DNA from: Gemmatimonadota bacterium
GTDB taxonomy: Bacteria > Gemmatimonadota > Gemmatimonadetes > Longimicrobiales > Gaopeijiaceae
Length of the DNA stretch: 64,000 nt
Direction of reading: 5' to 3'
NCBI GenBank assembly: GCA_040882465.1
Contig: JBBEBG010000036.1
Span: forward strand, 1-64,000
Under the pieces are notes generated by a model that ran no database searches, was not told the origin of the DNA, and saw only the letters and a program-made list of their open reading frames with translations. The stretch's first letter is position 1. Each line of letters begins with the position of its first letter. Of the stretch, positions 31,921 through 42,730 are shown piece by piece. The translations under genes were made by a program, and so were the position numbers.

Positions 31921-32774
31921 GATTCTCGTCGGCGGCAATCCGGTTCGTCGCGCTCCGCACCCCTGAGCACGCCTTCCGCAATGATCAGATTCCAGCGAGG
32001 CACCAGACGTCCCCCCCAGACCTCGGTGCGACACCGTCTCGGGAGGTACTGCGGCGAGCGGGGTCGTTGTCGCTCGAGGTCGAGCAGGAAGTCGTCCGGC
32101 ACGAAGAAGTGGTCCCGATACGTATCGAGGAACCAACCAACGGCAGCGAAGAGGATCCGGAGGTCGTAGGCATCGAGCACCGCTGCGAGCAGGTCGAAGT
32201 CCAGGGAAGCGAAGCCCCCTGCCGAGGAGACCAGCTCCTCGAGCCCTCCGACCAGGCGAAGTTGCCGGAAGCCATCGACCAGCGTGCGCTCCCTCCCGGT
32301 CACGCGGACCGTGGTGTGAAGGTAACCCACGGATCGGACGCCGAGGTCGGTCGCCTCCTTGCGGACGAGCGCGACAGGATGGGGGAGGATCTCGACGCGA
32401 GCGTTCCGCAGCTCGAGCGGTCGGCGCCGACGGCTCGATAGGAGACATACGACGTTCCAATCCGAGTGTCCGGCACCGAGGAGGTTGAGGGCCGAGTGAT
32501 AGGCGAAGACCCCGTCCGGGCGCAGGGCCGCCCCCACCAGGTAAGTATCAGGGGCAACCGCTTCGGGATCCTCTCCCGGACGTAGCGTGGCATAGAGGCC
32601 GCGCTCCAGGCTCACAACGCGGCCCGTCAATTTGAGGTACTTGAGCCGTTCCGCGAGGAGGGGCGACGGTCGGCGTTCGCCATGAGCTTCGGCGAACATG
32701 GAGCCCGTGAAGACCGGATTCCGGTCGAGAAAGATCTCGGACTCAGAGGCGAGAACTTGACGTTGCGCGTTCAT
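31917..32774 (-). CDS. AbiEi-family antitoxin/transcriptional regulator, orphan
   Basis: A 285-residue protein. Residues 30-90 form a winged helix ending in the wing RVVSLERGLYATLRPGED, the layout of AbiEi antitoxins, followed by VGAALRPDGVFAYHSALNLLG and a C-terminal AbiEi-type domain (RERTLVDGFRQLRLVGGLEEL). No AbiEii nucleotidyltransferase toxin gene is adjacent. It may be a solitary regulator or the survivor of a broken type IV toxin-antitoxin pair. A palindrome directly before its start codon supports self-regulation. Confidence 0.7.
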   Translation of the reverse strand: MNAQRQVLASESEIFLDRNPVFTGSMFAEAHGERRPSPLLAERLKYLKLTGRVVSLERGLYATLRPGEDPEAVAPDTYLVGAALRPDGVFAYHSALNLLGAGHSDWNVVCLLSSRRRRPLELRNARVEILPHPVALVRKEATDLGVRSVGYLHTTVRVTGRERTLVDGFRQLRLVGGLEELVSSAGGFASLDFDLLAAVLDAYDLRILFAAVGWFLDTYRDHFFVPDDFLLDLERQRPRSPQYLPRRCRTEVWGGRLVPRWNLIIAEGVLRGAERDEPDCRRRES

Positions 32775-32775
32775 G

Positions 32776-32795
32776 ACGGGTAAAAATTACCCCGT
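32776..32795 (-). promoter_or_regulatory. palindromic operator at the AbiEi-like start
   Basis: ACGGGTAA and TTACCCCGT flank three A residues; GGGTAA-N3-TTACCC is perfect. It begins 1 bp before the start codon region, where a bound protein would block transcription or translation. Confidence 0.55.
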
Positions 32796-32974
32796 ATGTG
32801 CACGTAACGTCAAGTCCAAGCTCCCAACACCCAACAACATACCCACTTCCCTTCGGCCTTCCTCCGCACCGCCGAAAGCCCTTCTCTCACTTCACTTGAT
32901 AGCGGGCGCTGAGGGATTAGCTTCGCGACGCTCCGCTGATCCTCAGCGGTACGAGGCCGGTCTTCGACACGGCA

Positions 32975-33049
32975 TGGGCGCTGAGGGATTCGAACCCCCG
33001 ACCTCCTGCTTGTAAGGCAGGCGCTCTGAACCAGCTGAGCTAAGCGCCC
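32975..33049 (-). tRNA. tRNA-Val(TAC)
   Basis: Acceptor GGGCGCT pairs fully with AGCGCCC; anticodon stem CCTGC/GCAGG with loop CTTACAA gives anticodon TAC; T loop TTCGAAT. CCA is not encoded. Confidence 0.93.
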
Positions 33050-33179
33050 CAAACTTCGGTTTGACAGTCACTTGCAACAAGTACGATGCACGCTCCCCGC
33101 TGCGTAAGCTGTGGCGAAAGCAGGAAGGAGACAACAGGGATGAGATGGCTTAGGGTTGACCTGGCCGCGGCCGGATGTA

Positions 33180-33602
33180 TCAGCCGCTTCGATCTGCCCC
33201 GCGGTGCATCCAGCCGTAGAGCACGGGGAGTACGATGAGCGTCAGCACCGTGGAGGTGATTAGTCCTCCCACCACCACCAGAGCCAGGGGTCGCTGGACT
33301 TCGGATCCAGGACCCGTTGCGAGCAGCAAGGGGACGAGCCCGAGGCTCGCCGACGCCGCCGTCAAGAGGACCGGCCGCAGTCTCACCATTGCCCCCCGTT
33401 CGATCGCCTCTCGCAGCACGAGGCCCTCCGTCGCATACAGCTGATTGAAGTAGGTGATGAGCACGAGACCGTTCGCAACGGCGACGCCGAACAGGGCGAT
33501 GAAACCCACGCTTGCGGGTACGGAGAGTGGAGCACCCGCGATGAGCAGAGCGAGTAGGCCGCCGACCAGCGCCAGCGGAATGTTCAGGGTGATCAGGAGC
33601 GC
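33180..33602 (-). pseudogene. C-terminal remnant of a CzcA/CusA-type RND pump
   Basis: About 140 codons encode the last helices of a heavy-metal RND transporter: PLALVGGLLALL, VGFIALFGVAVANGLVLITY, RLRPVLLTAASASLG, EVQRPLALVVVGGLI. The remaining 900 residues are absent, and the sequence upstream of about 33602 has no pump character. It is clearly different from the complete pump at 36307, so it is the trace of a second, lost system. Confidence 0.85.
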
Positions 33603-33732
33603 CTCCAAAGTTGCCCGGCGGGCGATAGTTTCCCGAGGATGATACCCAGCCAGCCATGGGCCGGCGGTGGCCGCCGAATCGTAGGCGGGCCGCGACTGTG
33701 CGTACGTCTTTGAACGAAACGAGGACCGGCAA

Positions 33733-33948
33733 TTGGACGGACTGACGGCATTTGGCCTGTTCGCCGTGACGGGCATGTTGGTCACTTACGCATTGGAGCA
33801 CCGGAGCGCCTGGTTCGTCCTCGGATTCGCGGGGGCGTGCGCGGCGGGATCGCTCTACGGCTTCCTCCAAGGAGCGTGGCCGTTCGGCGTGATCGAGGCG
33901 GTGTGGTCTGTGGTCGCGTGGCGCCGTTGGAGACGATCTCGCCGGTAG
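33733..33948 (+). CDS. small conserved membrane protein
   Basis: A 71-residue protein from TTG 33733, with GAGGA 7 nt upstream. Two helices (FGLFAVTGMLVTYALE; WFVLGFAGACAAGSLYGF) and LQGAWPFGVIEAVWSVVAWRRW. This pattern is common in small uncharacterised proteins of many bacteria. Its 3' end nearly touches the convergent ATPase gene. Confidence 0.7.
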   Translation: MDGLTAFGLFAVTGMLVTYALEHRSAWFVLGFAGACAAGSLYGFLQGAWPFGVIEAVWSVVAWRRWRRSRR

Positions 33949-33952
33949 CCGA

Positions 33953-35932
33953 CTACACTCGGAGGCGCGCGATTCGCATGGCGTTGATCGTGACGGCCGC
34001 CGAAGCGCCGACGTCGCCGAGCAATACCGCGCTGAGCAGGCTCACCATCCCCAGGACCGCGCCGACCGCGAGGCTCAGCTTGAGGGCCAGGGCCAGACCG
34101 ACATTGAAGCGAAGAAGGCGTCGCGCGCGCTGTCCCACGCGGACCGCGTAGGGGAGAAGCCGCAGGTCGTCGCCCATGAGGGCCACGTCGGCGGTTTCGA
34201 TGCTCGCGGGAGATCCCGCGGCGCCCATGACGATCCCCACGTCCGCGACCGCGAGTGCCGGCGCGTCATTCACCCCGTCACCGAGCATGGCGACGCCCTC
34301 GTGCTCGCGCCGATACTCGACGATCGCATTCACTTTGTCCTCCGGCAGGAGCCCGGCCCGGACCTCAACGATTCCCAGCTGGTCGGCGATGTGCCGGGCG
34401 ACGCGCTCGTGGTCTCCCGTGAGCATGACCATGTCGTGGATGCCCAACCTCCGGAGTTCGGCGATCGCATTGTGCGCCTCAGGCCTCAGTCGATCCGCCA
34501 GTGCGATCAAGCCGATCACGCGGTCTTCCACGGCGACGATGGCCGTTGTCTTTCCCTCGCCCTGAAGGTCTGCCAAGCGCGGGGGCAGGCTGACACCCTC
34601 GAACATGTTGGGTTTGCCGATTCGCACGAGCTGCCCTTCGACGCGAGCGACGACACCGTATCCGGGACGAGCCTCAAAGTCAGCGACCCGCACCGAGTCA
34701 AAGTCGATTCTCAGTCCGGACGCGTACGCCACGATGGCTTTGGCAAGAGGGTGCTCGGAGCGCTTTTCGACCGCCGCCACGGTGCGAAGAACATCCCTCG
34801 CGTTGGCTCCGCCCCCCACGATCACGTCCGTCACGGCCAGGCGCCCCTCGGTGAGAGAGCCCGTCTTGTCAAAGGCGAAGGCGCAGATCGCGCCAAGCTT
34901 CTCCACATGCTTCCCGCCCTTGATCAAAACCCCGTGTCTCGCTGCGCTCGTGATCGCCGTCATGATCGTGACCGGAGTGGCGATGACCAGGGCGCACGGA
35001 CACGCCACCACGAGAAGCGTGAGGCCACGGGTGAACCAATCGAGGCTCGTGCCCATGTCCATGAGAGGGGGGACCAGCATCGTGAGGACGGCGATGCCCG
35101 TGACCACGGGCGTGTAGGCCTTCGCGAATCGCTCGATGAAGCGCTCGCTCGGGGCTCGTTGGGATTGTGCCTGCCGCACCAGCCGAACGATGCGGTCGAG
35201 CGTCGTATTGCCTGAATCCGTGGACGCCTCGACTTCCAGGAACCCCTCCGAAAGGAGAGTCCCCGCGAACACCTGGTCTCCTCGACCTTTCGACACCGGA
35301 ACGGATTCTCCGGTCACAGTGGATTGGTCCACGGCCGAGGTACCGTCGAGGACGGTTCCATCGATGGGCACCTTTTCGCCCGGCCGGATGCGAACGCGAT
35401 CGCCGGCGCGCAGGGTGGACGCGACCACCTCCTCCTCCCCACCGTCCGGGAGTACCCGCCGGGCCTTTTCGGGGGCAAGCGCCACGAGTTCCTCGATCGA
35501 CCTGCGCGCCCTTGAGACGGCCGCCGCCTCGAGGAGCTCGGCGAAAGAGAAGAGGGCCGCGATCGCCGCAGCTTCCACCGGCTCTCCGATGAGTAGCGCC
35601 CCGATGATCGCGACCGTCATCAGAAAATTCATGTCCAGGCGGAGGTACCGGACCCCGCGCAGAGCCTTCGGAAAGAAATTGTGTCCGCCTATCAATGCTG
35701 ACGCGACCAGCACGAGCCCGGCGGGATCCGCTCGAATCTGTAGCCATCCCCCTTCTACGGGGACGTCCGAGAGCCATTCGAAGAGGGCGCCGATCACCCA
35801 CAGGACGCCCGAGATGTAGGTGCGTATGGCCGTGGCGGTGCGCCATGGCGAATGGGCAGGACGGGTCGGTTTCGACAAGTTGGGTCGGTCAGCCGAGTAG
35901 CGCGCGTCAGTAGGCCCCGCACGAGGCCGCAC
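33953..35932 (-). CDS. Zn/Cd/Pb-type P1B ATPase without N-terminal metal domain
   Basis: A 659-residue protein. TGES at 207, channel motif CPC (311-313, VVACPCALVIATPV), phosphorylation site DKTGS (D355), then SEHPLAKA, GDGVNDAPAL, and a last region lacking the CopA-type MSxSS motif. This fits the P1B-2 ZntA/CadA group exporting Zn, Cd or Pb. The usual N-terminal CxxC domain is missing. It is 9 bp after the PII-like gene, hence probably one transcript with czcCBA. Confidence 0.88.
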   Translation of the reverse strand: MRPRAGPTDARYSADRPNLSKPTRPAHSPWRTATAIRTYISGVLWVIGALFEWLSDVPVEGGWLQIRADPAGLVLVASALIGGHNFFPKALRGVRYLRLDMNFLMTVAIIGALLIGEPVEAAAIAALFSFAELLEAAAVSRARRSIEELVALAPEKARRVLPDGGEEEVVASTLRAGDRVRIRPGEKVPIDGTVLDGTSAVDQSTVTGESVPVSKGRGDQVFAGTLLSEGFLEVEASTDSGNTTLDRIVRLVRQAQSQRAPSERFIERFAKAYTPVVTGIAVLTMLVPPLMDMGTSLDWFTRGLTLLVVACPCALVIATPVTIMTAITSAARHGVLIKGGKHVEKLGAICAFAFDKTGSLTEGRLAVTDVIVGGGANARDVLRTVAAVEKRSEHPLAKAIVAYASGLRIDFDSVRVADFEARPGYGVVARVEGQLVRIGKPNMFEGVSLPPRLADLQGEGKTTAIVAVEDRVIGLIALADRLRPEAHNAIAELRRLGIHDMVMLTGDHERVARHIADQLGIVEVRAGLLPEDKVNAIVEYRREHEGVAMLGDGVNDAPALAVADVGIVMGAAGSPASIETADVALMGDDLRLLPYAVRVGQRARRLLRFNVGLALALKLSLAVGAVLGMVSLLSAVLLGDVGASAAVTINAMRIARLRV

Positions 35933-35941
35933 GTCCCCGGA

Positions 35942-36283
35942 TCACGCGGACTCCATCCCTGTCTCGAAAGTCGCGATCCTAAGGGTTCGCTCAACGGGGA
36001 GGACTGCGATAAGCCCGTCCCCGTCTCGCCCGGTGTGCGCGGCGCTCGCGATCGCGTGGACCACGGCGTCCACCTGCGCGTCTGAGACGATCGTCTCGAT
36101 CTGAATTTTCTCCGTGAATTCCTCGATCTCTTCTTCGCGCTGCCGCTGGGTGGCGGCCAAATGCTCGCGCCCGAAACCTCGAACTTCGCTCACGGTAATG
36201 CCCGTAAGACCGGGCACCGTCTCGAGCCGTTGGGTCACATCCTCGAGCTTGAACGGCTGTATCAACGCGAACACCATTTTCAT
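35942..36283 (-). CDS. PII-like protein linked to heavy-metal efflux (PII-NG type)
   Basis: A 113-residue protein. The PII fold is evident from MKMVFALIQPFKLEDVTQRLE and GITVSEVRGFG; the T-loop (HLAATQRQREEEIEEF) lacks the uridylylated Tyr, and the C-terminus reads GLIAVLPVERTLRIATFE. Published analysis of the PII superfamily describes a group (PII-NG) encoded next to RND metal pumps; sequence and position fit. It may sense nucleotide or metal and modulate the pump. Confidence 0.82.
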   Translation of the reverse strand: MKMVFALIQPFKLEDVTQRLETVPGLTGITVSEVRGFGREHLAATQRQREEEIEEFTEKIQIETIVSDAQVDAVVHAIASAAHTGRDGDGLIAVLPVERTLRIATFETGMESA

Positions 36284-36306
36284 GTTGCCTCCAAGGCTGT
36301 TCGTTC

Positions 36307-39429
<3,123 letters not shown>

Positions 39430-39437
39430 GACGCCTC

Positions 39438-40592
39438 CTAATGCCCGTCTTCGGCGATCTCGCCCGCCGCCAGCTCCGACCGCAGCGCGAAGGCGCCCGT
39501 CAGCACGATCAGCGCACCTGGCTCGAGGCCTGCTCGAATCTCGACCAGTCCGTTAGCGACCGTCTGTCCCACATCGACCGGAGTTGGCCGGAACTCGCCC
39601 GGAACTTCCGTCGGCACGAAGACCGACGGCTGCCCTTCGATGTCCTGAATCGCTTCGGCTGGAACCACGACGGTAGGCCCCCCTCCACCCGGAATCTGGA
39701 TGACCGCGTGGGCGAACATGCCAGGCCGGAGAGCCGCGTCGGGATTGGGCAACTCGACGCGGGCATCGATCGTACGCGTCACCGGATCCAGAATTGCGCC
39801 GAGATATCCGATACGGCCCGGGAACACGCGGTCCGGGAAGGCGGCCGTGGTGACTTCGACCGACTGACCAACCGCGACCCGTGAGAGGTCGCGTTCAAAG
39901 ACGTCCAGCTCGATCCAGAGCCGAGCCAGGTCTGCCACCGTGAAGAGCTCGTTTTCAGGAGCGGCCATCTCGCCCAGGCTGGCGTCCCGCGCTACTACCG
40001 TACCGACAAAGGGCGCGGTGATCGCGAATTCCCCTCCGACGCCGTCGCTTGCTCCGAGAACGCGGAGACGTTCTTCGACGCTCCGGACTGCGGCCTCCGC
40101 GCGGCGCAGCTCGGCTTCGGACTCGAGAACCTCTCTGCGGCTGGATATCCCCTGCTCGGCGAGGCGCTGCTTGCGCGCATAGTTTTCGCTCGCGATCGCC
40201 GCAAGCTCCTCTGCTTCGCGATCCTCGGCCCGAAGCTGTCCGATCTCGGGGCTCTCGAGTACCGCCAGGACGTCCCCCGCCGACACGTGCTGTCCGATGT
40301 TCGCGTCGAGCCGCACGATGCGACCTTCCGTGCGCGACCCAACGTGGCTGACGAGGTTGGCATCGAATGTGATGGTCCCCGTCACCGGGAGCCCGCTGGT
40401 CTCCCTTGCTTCCGCGGGGCCAACCTGGATGCCAGCGAGTGCGATCGCGGTCGAATCGAGGAGGACCCCCTCGGCGTGTTCCTCTACCGCCTCAACGGCG
40501 AGTTCCTCGACTTCTTGGCTGTCGCCGCATCCTATGACCAGCAAGGCGATCCACACGGCCGCAGCTCGGTGGAGGTCGTTCCGATTTTTCAT
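39438..40592 (-). CDS. czcB: RND efflux periplasmic adaptor
   Basis: A 384-residue protein from ATG 40592 with lipobox LVIGC. A barrel-sandwich motif (GRIVRLDANIGQHVSAGDVL), an alpha-hairpin rich in Glu/Arg, a second lipoyl half (FAITAPFVGTVVARDASLGE) and beta-barrel regions follow in the usual order. It bridges the pump and outer-membrane channel. No His-rich N-terminal extension as in some CzcB proteins. Confidence 0.9.
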   Translation of the reverse strand: MKNRNDLHRAAAVWIALLVIGCGDSQEVEELAVEAVEEHAEGVLLDSTAIALAGIQVGPAEARETSGLPVTGTITFDANLVSHVGSRTEGRIVRLDANIGQHVSAGDVLAVLESPEIGQLRAEDREAEELAAIASENYARKQRLAEQGISSRREVLESEAELRRAEAAVRSVEERLRVLGASDGVGGEFAITAPFVGTVVARDASLGEMAAPENELFTVADLARLWIELDVFERDLSRVAVGQSVEVTTAAFPDRVFPGRIGYLGAILDPVTRTIDARVELPNPDAALRPGMFAHAVIQIPGGGGPTVVVPAEAIQDIEGQPSVFVPTEVPGEFRPTPVDVGQTVANGLVEIRAGLEPGALIVLTGAFALRSELAAGEIAEDGH

Positions 40593-40627
40593 TGCAGGAT
40601 TCACTTTGATTCCCTCCCAGAGTCGGC

Positions 40628-41929
40628 TCAATCGATCCCAATGCCCCCAACCGCCGCGTCCAGTTGTGTGAAGTTCAGCCTCCTCGCGAGCCATGCGTCC
40701 CAGAAACCGACTTCCGCGTCTAGCAGCTGATTGCGAAGGAGGATGAGCGAGGGGAGGTCGATCTCCCCTTCCCTGTAGGCGGCTTCAAGCAAGATTTGGT
40801 TCTGTCGGGCGGGAGTGAGCACCCGCTCTGCGAAGAGGGCTTCCTCCTCGCTGGCCGTCACATACCCGTTGTAGGCGTCGAACACCTCCGTCCGGATCGT
40901 GAGCGCGATCGCATCCCGTTCGAGCGCGGCACGCCTCGTTTCGAATTCGTGCTGTGCGACCGCTCCCTGATTCCGATTCCAGACGGGCAGCGGGACACTG
41001 AGCTGCAGACCGACGCGAGTAGACGCTCCTTCCTCGCCCCCTTGGATGAGGGCGCCGACACCCAAATCCGGGATCGCGCTCCGCCGCGTTAGCCGGGTCA
41101 GCGTCTCCGCCTGGCTTACGGCATGGTCGGCGGCGGCCAGGTCCGGTCGCTGGGTGACGGCCGCCGCGAGCAAGGCCTCCCTGTGGAGAGTCGCGGGGGC
41201 CGGTAGGGGAAGCTCCGGTTCTTCCCGGGCGAGCACGACGGTTTGTGGAGGGATGCCGAGCAATCGACCCAGGGTAAGCCGCGCCGAGGTCGCTGCGCGC
41301 TGGGCGGCGAGGACGCGGGCACGAGACCGGGCGACCTCGATTTCCGCGAAATTCGACTCCATGACGCTGATTTCGCCCTCGAGGAGCTGCGTGCGTGCCG
41401 CGGTGCCGAGTCGTTCGTTCAGGGCCTGGATCTCGGTCACGACCTCGAGCCGCCGATCGGCGGCCCAACTCTCGTAGAACGCCTCACTGACCGCGGAGAC
41501 CAACCGACGGCGGGCATCTCCGAGGGTCGCGTTCGCACCCGCGAGACCGGATTCCGCTGCGTCGATCCGAAGACCCCTTTGGCCCGCCCACTCGACGCCT
41601 TGGACCAGGAGAACCTCGTAGCCTTGGAAGCCCCCTCCTCCGGGTGCCCCCGGCAGCTCAGCCTCGGCCTCCGGATTCAGGGGGTAGGTGCGTGCCCCTC
41701 GCACGCCGCCCGCGGCCACGCCAACAAGCTGCCCTTCACCCAGGAAGCCGGGATTTCGCTCGAGCGCGATGCGTCGCGCCTCAGAAAGGTCCACGGCCAG
41801 GGTATCGGCGGGCACGGCCGAGTCCTGGGCATTCAGGGATCCGGCGGACCAGACCGTCGTTACTGCGACCAACGCAGCGGCTGAGATATGTCGTGGACAG
41901 AGTCTCAAGGCATTCCTCCCGTGGGACAT
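40628..41929 (-). CDS. czcC: TolC-family outer-membrane channel
   Basis: A 433-residue protein from ATG 41929, with a signal peptide ending SLNAQ. Repeated TolC-like segments LSEARRIALERNPGF, ALLAAAVTQRPDLAAADHAVSQ and LQLSVPLPVWNRNQGAVAQ are visible, along with long helical stretches. It completes the CzcCBA complex. In-frame residues further upstream lack family character. Confidence 0.9.
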   Translation of the reverse strand: MSHGRNALRLCPRHISAAALVAVTTVWSAGSLNAQDSAVPADTLAVDLSEARRIALERNPGFLGEGQLVGVAAGGVRGARTYPLNPEAEAELPGAPGGGGFQGYEVLLVQGVEWAGQRGLRIDAAESGLAGANATLGDARRRLVSAVSEAFYESWAADRRLEVVTEIQALNERLGTAARTQLLEGEISVMESNFAEIEVARSRARVLAAQRAATSARLTLGRLLGIPPQTVVLAREEPELPLPAPATLHREALLAAAVTQRPDLAAADHAVSQAETLTRLTRRSAIPDLGVGALIQGGEEGASTRVGLQLSVPLPVWNRNQGAVAQHEFETRRAALERDAIALTIRTEVFDAYNGYVTASEEEALFAERVLTPARQNQILLEAAYREGEIDLPSLILLRNQLLDAEVGFWDAWLARRLNFTQLDAAVGGIGID

Positions 41930-42082
41930 GCCATGCCTTCGTGTCCGTCGCGCCAAAAAAGTAGGCGCTCCGGAGGACCGGCGACGGAGGCAAGGCGTAA
42001 CTCTGCGTAGCGTGGCTCTTGCTACGAGTGAGTCAGAGGGCCGTGAGCGCAGCGGAGCGCCCACGAACGATTTGCGGGGGGC

Positions 42083-42469
42083 TTACTGCCGGGGAGGGGG
42101 GGAGAGCGACTCGGAGGGAATGTCGAAGTTGGACACGTTGCATCGGAAGTCGAACGATACCTCGTTCGGCGGTACGGGGGCGTCGGTCGAGCCGATCGCC
42201 GCCGCACCATGCACATGTGTGCAGTGATCCGACGAGGACCCATGTTCGTGATCTTGCCCCCCGTCGGCGGACCCATCCGACACGGGCCCGCCTTCGTCAC
42301 CGGCATTCACGGCATCGTGTGCGTGAGCCCCATGCGGATCCTGCTGGTGCGCGAGCGCCTTGGCGGTGGTCTCATGGTGCACATCCCCATCGCGCAGCTC
42401 GCCGACCACTGCCTCGGCCTTGGAGCCGAGCAGCGCGGCGAGAACGACAAGTGCGAGGGCACGACGCAT
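42083..42469 (-). CDS. small His-rich periplasmic protein upstream of czcC
   Basis: A 128-residue protein: signal peptide 1-20 (ALVVLAALLGSKAEA), a His/Asp-rich region (DPHGAHAHDAV; HEHGSSSDHCTHVHGAA) and a C-terminal segment with one more cysteine. It looks like a periplasmic metal buffer feeding the Czc pump. First gene of the czc group. A similar His-rich ORF often precedes czcCBA in related genomes (general recollection, unverified). Confidence 0.65.
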   Translation of the reverse strand: MRRALALVVLAALLGSKAEAVVGELRDGDVHHETTAKALAHQQDPHGAHAHDAVNAGDEGGPVSDGSADGGQDHEHGSSSDHCTHVHGAAAIGSTDAPVPPNEVSFDFRCNVSNFDIPSESLSPPPRQ

Positions 42470-42730
42470 TTACTTGAATCCCGATCCTGAAGTGGGGTAC
42501 AACTTGAGGAAAGTGTGGGAAGCGATGCGCCCGGTCAACTCTCGCGAGGCGAACCGACACCGCGAAAGTTGGCGATCCCTTACTCTGCGAGAACACGCGA
42601 GCCCAATGGGCCAGGCCGGGCATTCGAAACGATTCCCATGAGCTTCTCGTAGGGACTAGATCACCCTCGGCCGTCTCAGGCAAGGCGACCCGTCGGCAAC
42701 TTCATCCCACCGGATCGGGAGGAAATCGGC

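Noticed and set aside
42470-42730. CTTGAA/CCTGAA pair upstream of the czc group tested as a copper-regulon site
   Set aside because: Spacing is 13 bp, there is no third box, and no -10 element lies at the fixed distance.
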